Origin: Cordilura impudica
Lineage: Eukaryota; Arthropoda; Insecta; Diptera; Scathophagidae
Reading direction: 5' to 3'
Assembly: GCA_963682025.1 (NCBI GenBank)
Contig: OY821521.1
Span: 163,403,355-163,467,354 of the forward strand
DNA length: 64,000 nt
The first letter of the stretch is position 1; each line of letters starts with the position of its first letter. Of this stretch, positions 57,837-64,000 are shown piece after piece. The position numbers were made by a program, and so were the translations under genes. Below the pieces are notes generated by a model. It was not told the DNA's origin and searched no databases. It saw only the letters and a program-made list of their open reading frames with translations.

Positions 57837-58491
57837 ATGGATATAGAAATAGAAAATTGCGAATATTTAATGCTTAACAATGAAAGTGATGAGAATCCAA
57901 CCAAGTACGAGTAGAACAGTGCATTGTAAGTATATGAAGAAAATCATATAAAAAATATAATGTATAAATATACATAAGTATTTTTTTTTTAGTTTCGACA
58001 AATGGAGACACCCGTCTGTTACTGGACATATACGGCAAATATTTGCCACAACTTGGGCCGATGAAACAATTCAAAACTAAAAAGGCGATGTGGACTACAT
58101 AGCAACAGAAATACCGAACATGAATGCCAAGCAGTGTGAGGAACGGTACAAAACAGTTATGCGCAGGAAAAAGGCGGCTATCTACAACAACAATACCTCT
58201 GGCTCAAAGAGGAAACGCGTTGATTTTGAGGAGGAGCTAATAAAAATTTGTGGTAAAGACGACTTAATTGAACCGGAAATTCAAATGAGTAGTCAAAATT
58301 TAATAAGAAAAGAAAAAGAGGTAAAAACGGAAATTAAAATAAAAAGAAAAGAATCAACAGCAGATAAACTAATGGAAATAATTGCAAATAAGGAAGAAGG
58401 TAAGGAAAGGCGTCATCGAGAGAGGATGGATGAAGCAAAGGAAATTAAAAATTTTTTACAACAAATTTTGGAAAACAAAAAAGGAGAATAG
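57837..58491 (+). pseudogene. PIF/Harbinger-encoded Myb/SANT-like protein gene, frameshifted
   Basis: The reading from about 57997 gives TNGDTRLLLDIYGKYLPQ and KTKKAMWTT. After a 1-nt deletion near 58100 it continues IATEIPNMNAKQCEERYKT, then NNNTSGSKRKRVDF with a charged, Lys/Glu-rich C-terminal tail to 58491. This is the Myb/SANT-like DNA-binding fold of the accessory protein in PIF/Harbinger transposons, which brings the transposase to DNA and the nucleus. An intron with GTAAGT (57926) and a T-rich AG acceptor (57992) is plausible, but the short segment from the ATG at 57837 is not in the same frame. It is convergent with the transposase at 58813-59999, the usual arrangement. Confidence 0.75.
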
Positions 58492-58812
58492 GTATCTTTT
58501 ATGGAACATCTTTCAAAATGTGTAATTTTGTGCATCGAAGAGCGGGTTTAAAGTTACTGTCGAAGTTAGATATTAATTTCTTAACAAAAATTAATTCATA
58601 AAATCAATTCTAAATTTTTGTCGAATTATATTTTAGGCCGTGTTAAAAAATTTTATGTTAAATGTTTAATGTTTTTGTATTTTGTGTTTAATGTAAAATA
58701 GAATTAATTTAAATGTGATTTAAAAATATTTATGTTACTACGTCTCTTGCGAAAGTCAACAAATAATTGACGAAACGTCGAGAAAAGACTTGTAAAATAA
58801 ATGCATTTTTAT

Positions 58813-59999
58813 TTACATTAAAGAAAACATAGGTCTGACTAGCTTAAAAAAACACAACAAAAAAAAAAAAAAAAAATTAATTTGATTTCTTTTAATTTGC
58901 CCTAATTGTGAAAGTAAATTGTTTCTTATATTCTCGCATGAAGGCTCAGTTATATTTGATTCATTGCTGCATATTTCACCAATATCTTCAGGAAGAATTT
59001 CATCCCTATCGATACACATGTGAAGAACACAACATGCAATAATGAATTTTGACTTATATGAATTTTGAATTATAATTTTTTTTCCAAATCGCTCATGTTG
59101 CCATAATCACGATATGGTGTCAAAAGATATTCCCTTAAATGATAATTCGGAGAGCATAAACGCTATAACAATAAATTTAATATCCTAGAGTCGTGGATTT
59201 TGCTGGGAATTCCAGGGTATACGTCTAGGAATTGTAACTTTTAATCACAAATACCCTGCTTGGTTATTGAAACACCATCATGCCTGTTCACATATGTTGA
59301 GCGAATTTTATGTTTTGGTGTCCTTACTGAAATGCAACTTCCATCAATACATCCAAAAATATTTGGAAATCCGGAGATCTACAATAAAACTGTTTTAGTA
59401 AAATTTTCTCATAGCAATAGAGATTTTTATACTTTTTCAAACTCTTTCGCAACAGCTTCTTTTTCATCGTCTGATTGAGGAAACTTTATTGCCTCCGGCG
59501 CTACATTTTCCACAATGAATTGTAAAACCTTGTTGAACGAATTGTGAAGGTTTGACAATGAAATGTCGAAAAGGTTTGCCACTTTTCTGAAGGTGGTTTT
59601 GTTCCTGCCAAACGTACAAACAATATTTTTACTTCTTGTATTTTAGTAATGAATTTGGACAATCTTACCACAAAAATAACAAGATATGAGTTTCAACAGT
59701 TGTCTTCCTTCCTGGTAGGATCGCTTGAAGTAACATAATGAATATCTCTCAAAAAGAACAATGGCACCTTCCCGACTAATACGCAAATTCTTCCTAAACT
59801 ATAAAAATAAGTATATAGACATACATCTATTAGAAGAAGACGTCATTGTCCTATGAAATTTAACATACATCAACTTCAGAGTATTCATTAATTACGTTCT
59901 CTACAAATCCTTTCACTCGCGATTGTGGATTTCTTCCCATAGGGAGAAAACATGTCAAACCATCATACGATTCGGCTGCACCCTCTCTGTTTTGAATGA
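58813..59999 (-). pseudogene. PIF/Harbinger (HARBI1-like) transposase, degraded
   Basis: On the minus strand, exon-like blocks are separated by recognisable introns. SYDGLTCFLPMGRNPQSRVK (about 59910-59975) comes before a donor at about 59868. KTTFRKVANLFDISLSNLHN lies between two introns, and then FGCIDGSCISVRTPKHKIRS (about 59290-59370) holds the first catalytic Asp. LREYLLTPYRDYGNMSDLEKK and the tail CIDRDEILPEDIGEI end it. The block that would carry the second catalytic Asp (GDSAYP in relatives) is deleted between SPNYH and LREYLL, and one stop lies inside the FGCID exon. Non-functional. Splice junctions (GTAAGATTG / TTGGCAG) remain readable. Confidence 0.75.
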
Positions 60000-60118
60000 A
60001 ATTTTCCACAAATGTTGTATATTACTAGACTTGAAAAAACCCAAACTTATGGACCCCAACGACTTTCGGTTTCCGAGTTATGACGTCATGAATATTAGAA
60101 TAAACTCAAAAATGTCAC

Positions 60119-60420
60119 TAAAGTGTGTTTATAAACATGTCTATAACTTTTAAACTGTTTACAGTTTTTTAAAGGTAAGAATATGCTCTTTAAAATGATA
60201 TGCATATGCATTTTTTTCATGGAAATTTCCACCGAAATTTTTTCGGATCTAAAATTCAGAAGGCCAAATCGGGAAAAACTATATTTTTTAAAATTCTTAA
60301 AAAAATATATGTTAATATCTAAACCCTTGTTAACATATATTCAAAATTTCAGATTGGAGCCATGATTAGTTTTTGAGTTATGAGCTAAAACGTGGCCCTA
60401 TATACGATTTGCGCTTGTAA
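60119..60420 (+). repeat. Left long terminal inverted repeat (part)
   Basis: Pairs with 63676-64000, nearly base for base apart from a 10-16-bp difference near 60155/63950. It includes GGAAATTTCCACCGAAATTT and GATATGCATATGCAT. Confidence 0.88.
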
Positions 60421-60853
60421 AAGATGGGATAAAAAAATGTAATAGCACTCAAATGACGTATATTAATAAGCTTAACATAAAAATATTTGGTTAATTTTTT
60501 TGGAGCTCATCTTCAATCCATACCAGTGATTTAATTAAAAGGTTTTTCAATTTTTTTTTTAAATAGGATTCAAAAGTTTATTAAGGAACAAATACTTTTG
60601 GTCTACTGGCAGAGTTTTTAATTTTGAGCAAGTACAATTTCGTTATAAAATTTTATTTCAGTTTGAATATAAAAAACTCAAAAAATTTACAATATATATT
60701 GTAAATTTTTTGATATATTATAAACATTTATTTTTTATTTTTGCTCAAAAGCACACGTTTGATTGTTATTGCCGTTTTTTCTTAAACTAACATACAAAGC
60801 AAATAAAATTACAGTTATTTTGATTTTACATCGAAGAATGTAATGATCAGCTT

Positions 60854-61066
60854 CCCAGCAAAACCCAAAACTACGGAACTTGTAAAGTAATGTATCTATA
60901 CATTACAATATAGGTGCCTTTTACAAGCGATAAGTCTCAATGTAATGTCTCTTGTGTAAAAATCAACGGACACATTACCTTGAGTCTAATCTCGTGTAAA
61001 AATCACCTATGTTGTAATGTATAAGGTAATTTATAGACACAATTGTTTGTGTCCAGTTTTGCTGGG
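60854..61066. mobile_element. Fold-back MITE inside the long-TIR element
   Basis: Ends CCCAGCAAAACC and (inverted) CCCAGCAAAACT; arms contain TATACATTACAA and ATAGGTG in inverted order. 213 bp, non-coding, target duplication unclear. Confidence 0.7.
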
Positions 61067-61318
61067 TTTGCTATATTTTTTTCTACAAGTTAATATCAAT
61101 GCGTTTTTTTATTCAATTTGAAAATGCAAGTGAGTAAAATAACGGTAATTTTTATTTTGCATAGATAAAATAAAAAATCTAAGAATTAATTGATGCTTTA
61201 TGTGGGCAGTTGTATTTTAGCACGTGTCCAAGACGGAATATGTAGTTCAAATAAAAAAGTTAATATTATACAAATACTCGTAAAAAAATAGTGATACAAA
61301 AATTTAATTGTAATTAAT

Positions 61319-63428
61319 ATGCCGTTTGACAAAATGTATTGTTGTAACCCTTTTAAAATATTGGGACACAAATATAAGTTAGTAGGTCTAAGAGAAGTCC
61401 AAAAATGGATGATTGGCGTTAACAGAAACATATCATCATCAAGCAGAATATGCCATTTTTGCAGAATAAAACTTTTTCGACTTAAAAAAGAAAAAGCATT
61501 AGAAGAGCTGGTTTCTGAAGATGAAAATGAAGTTGAGGAATTGGAGCAAAATGAATCATTAAGTGCAGATAAGCCATTTGACACACCAGCAATTGCAGTT
61601 TCCCAATTAAACGATGTGTTACCATATTTAGAACAATCTCCAATATCAACCAAAAAAATGATGTATAAGAAGTACAGAAGCGAAAAGTTTAAGACTGTAA
61701 GTTGTTCAATAAAAAACAAGCTTTTTCCAGGATTGACACCATCAACATCTCACCAATGTCACGATTCGGAAATAATTGAGCAATTAAAAGTAAAATTTGC
61801 AATTCTTACAAAAAACAGTGATAGAATGGAATTACTCACGATTTTGCCGAAAAGCTGGTCTATTCTTAAAATGATGGAGGAATTCCAAATATCAAATTAC
61901 ATGGCTCGCAAAGTTTAACAACTTGTGGATGAAAAAGGCATTTTAAGTACCCCGAATCCAAAACTGGGAAAAGCCCTTTCATCCGAAATTATGGAAAAAG
62001 TAAAATCGTTTTATGAATGCGATGACATTAGTCGATGTATGCCAGGTGGGAAGGATTTTGTTTCTGTTGTTGAAAATGGAGTTAAAGTACATAAAACAAA
62101 GAGACTATTGTTGGGAAATTTAAGAGAAATGTATGCCTTGTTTAAAGAAAGATTTGAGGAACAAAAAATAGGTCTATCGAAATTTTGTGAGCTTCGCCCT
62201 AAAAATGTTGTGCTGGTCAACTCAAGCGGTAGTCATAATATATGCGTTTGTACAAAACACCAGAATGTTAAATTAATGTTGCACTCCATTAATTTAAAAA
62301 AAATAACAAATACAATGGAAGATTTTAAGATAGAATCATACAAAGACTGTTTTAAAAAAATTGTTTGCTCTACAGAGTCTCCGCAGTGCTATCTTGGTAA
62401 ATGCAATTTATGTCCCGGAACTCATAATTTTAAAGAGACTCTTCGTCAGTTACTCGATGAAAACGATATTGACGAAATAACATACAAGCAATGGATTAGT
62501 ACTGACAGGGATAGTTTGGAAACAATGATTAAACCTACCGATGATTTTTTAGATTTATTTATCGAAAAACTAAAAAATTTACTGCCACATTCCTTAATTT
62601 CCAAAGAGCAGAACTCATTTCTAAACTTTAGAAAAAATTCATTAAAAGAAAACGAATATGTCATTGTTTGCGACTTTTCGGAAAACGTTTCCTTTGTTGT
62701 CCAAGATTGTGTCCAAGGATTTCACTGGAACAATTCCCAAGCTACATTATATCCGATTGTCATATACTATAAAATTGATGGAATATTGAAAAATACTAAT
62801 TTTATAATTATTTCAAGCTGTCTTGTTCATAATACTGTAGCTGTTCATTTATTTCACAAACACATGATTTTTTTTTATATTAAACAAGTTTCAAAGAGTT
62901 CCGGAAAAAATAATATATTTTTCCGATGGATGCGCTGGTCAATTTAAAAATAAAAAAAACTTTGTTAACTTGTGTTGTCATAACGCAGATTTTGGGTGTG
63001 ATGCAGAGTGGCATTTTTTTGCAACGAGCCACGGAAAAGGTCCTAGTGACGGCCTTGGTGGAACTGTGAAAAGAGAAGCACGTAGAGTCAGTTTACAACG
63101 TCCACTTGAAAACCAAATTACAACGCCAAAACTCTTATTTGATTGGTGCGAAGCAAATTTAAAAAATTGTAATTTTAAATATCTTTCTGAAGACGATTAT
63201 CAAAAAGAAGATCTATTTCTCAAAGATCGCTTTAATGGTTTACGTACCATTCCAGGTACACAAAAATACCACAGCTTTATTCCCGAAGGAACCAACAAAT
63301 TAAAAGTAAAGATATTTTCAAACGATACTGATTTTTTAGTTGAAAACATTTATACCCAGATGTTGTATAAATTATTATTTTATATTAAATCTCAAACCTT
63401 TCAAGTTTTTAAAACTTTTTTAATGTGA
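61319..63428 (+). pseudogene. Transposase-like protein of the same uncharacterised family, near-complete: one stop, one frameshift
   Basis: Frame 61319-61918 ends at a TAA, but the very next codons continue in the same frame to 62947, so a single nonsense change separates them. A 1-nt shift at about 62905-62925 moves to the frame ending at 63428. The N-terminus has a zinc pattern (CCNPF ... ICHFCR) and an acidic linker. Next come CMPGGKDFV, RLLLGNLREMYALFKERF, LRPKNVVLVNSSGSHNICVC, CYLGKCNLCPG, VIVCDFSENVSFVVQD, FSDGCAGQFKNKK, AEWHFFATSHGKGPSDGLGG and IPGTQKYHSFIP. The block order equals that of 4746-6066, which lacks the first part. Asp in CDFSEN and in FSDG are candidate catalytic residues; a DDE/D nuclease is inferred from context (long TIRs, zinc motifs), not proven. 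Total length would be about 700 residues. Confidence 0.8.
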
Positions 63429-63675
63429 TAAATTTAAAAAAATATATTTAATAAATTTGTATTACAAATATGAAATACAAACTAAATTTTTAAGTTTTTG
63501 AATGTTTTGGTTCATATCTAAACAATAAAATTATATAATAAATGAATTAATTAAAATGAAATCTAGACAAATATGAATTTTATTTTACTATATAAGAAAC
63601 ATATCTAGGGGGAGTTACAGCATAATTTCGCAAGTTTACCATGTATGGCGCACCCTTTTGTGTTTATTATACATA
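63429..63675. other. 3' flank of the transposase-like gene
   Basis: AT-rich with AATAAA-type words (TTTAATAAATTTG near 63447), possible polyadenylation signals. Confidence 0.45.
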
Positions 63676-64000
63676 TCTTTTACAAGCGCAAATCGTATAT
63701 AGGGCCACGTTTTAGCTCATAACTCAAAAACTAATCATGGATCCAATCTGAAATTTTGAATATATGTTAACAAGGGTTTAGATATTAACATATATTTTTT
63801 TAAGAATTTTAAAAAATATGGTTTTTCCCGATTTGGCCTTCTGAATTTTAGATCCGAAAAAATTTCGGTGGAAATTTCCATGAAAAAAATGCATATGCAT
63901 ATCATTTTAAAGAGCATATTCTTACCTTTAAAAAACTGTAAACAAAAATATTTTAGCTTTTACAGTTTAAAAGTTATAGACATTTTTATAAACACACTTT
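63676..64000 (-). repeat. Right long terminal inverted repeat, cut by the window end
   Basis: Inverse of 60119-60420; it carries a short extra segment near 63945-63965 absent from the left arm. Confidence 0.88.

Larger units (their letters stand above)
60119..64000 (+). mobile_element. Long-TIR transposon, second subfamily of the 4135-6955 family; runs off the window
   Basis: 60119-60420 is repeated inverted at 63676-64000 (AAAGTGTGTTTATAAA outward, TTTTACAAGCGCAAATCG inward), so the terminal repeats exceed 300 bp and the right one continues past the window. The left outer end may lie up to 100 bp before 60119. The internal gene (61319-63428) is a near-complete relative of that at 4746. A small MITE sits in its 5' region. 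Confidence 0.82.

Noticed and set aside
58090..58491. 133-codon host gene beginning at 58090
   Set aside because: Homologous sequence continues upstream in another frame after a 1-nt deletion; it is the back half of a Harbinger Myb-like gene.

Overview
The window looks like repeat-dense, AT-rich nuclear DNA of an insect, most likely a brachyceran fly. The evidence is many mini-me/DINE-1-type interspersed elements (TATACCC hairpin, GTCY microsatellite and, in one family, the CCGACCCCATAAAGTATATA core), a 5'-truncated jockey-clade LINE, short introns with GTRAGT donors, and one gene resembling the fly TRAIP/no poles ubiquitin ligase. The species cannot be named from this sequence. No bacterial, organellar, rRNA, tRNA or CRISPR feature was seen.

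Only one ordinary host gene is convincing: a two-exon minus-strand gene (26611-28021, 444 codons) with a RING-H2 finger, a long coiled coil and a C-terminal region resembling the baculovirus FP-type domain. It has a plausible TATA box/initiator and a polyadenylation signal. Nearly everything else is mobile DNA, much of it nested.

Layout. 1-1631: T-rich minisatellite interrupted by a mini-me-type element. 4135-6955: DNA transposon with ~580-bp terminal inverted repeats and a shortened, frameshifted transposase-like gene; a diverged, nearly complete relative fills ~60119-64000. 7118-11813: decayed hAT gene split by a RAG1-like Transib transposon (8337-11625) whose two ends are each heptamer, 23-bp spacer, nonamer-like block. 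13226-16725: mini-me-type element split by a jockey-clade LINE with a 9-bp target duplication. 16727-24655: Helitron, hAT-type MITE, LINE RNase H remnant, mariner remnant, LTR-integrase remnant, Transib fragment, TTA-flanked MITE, mini-me copies. 24815-26110 and 34515-35510: inverted copies of an array with a unit of about 114 bp. 28386-38577: mini-me-type elements with central arrays, MITEs and a Helitron. 39203-42058: a Helitron carrying a 1540-bp DNA transposon. 42701-44147: a palindrome-ended array element carrying a Helitron. 46034-56031: a pogo/Tigger element swollen to 10 kb by insertion of a mini-me element, an apparently intact Transib (48103-51936, transposase 673 aa, perfect CGGCG duplications), another Helitron and an element with a 1.76-kb array of 21-bp units. 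57593-60010: degraded PIF/Harbinger element with convergent Myb-like and transposase genes.

The recurring theme is rolling-circle-type elements. Three canonical Helitron groups (A|TC...CTAG|T with a 3' hairpin) lie beside several families resembling Helentron-associated elements, which keep their ends but carry tandem arrays of very different length or sequence. The RAG1-like transposons and the unclassified long-TIR transposase family are the other two systems most worth follow-up. Family assignments come from reading motifs by eye; no database search was run.
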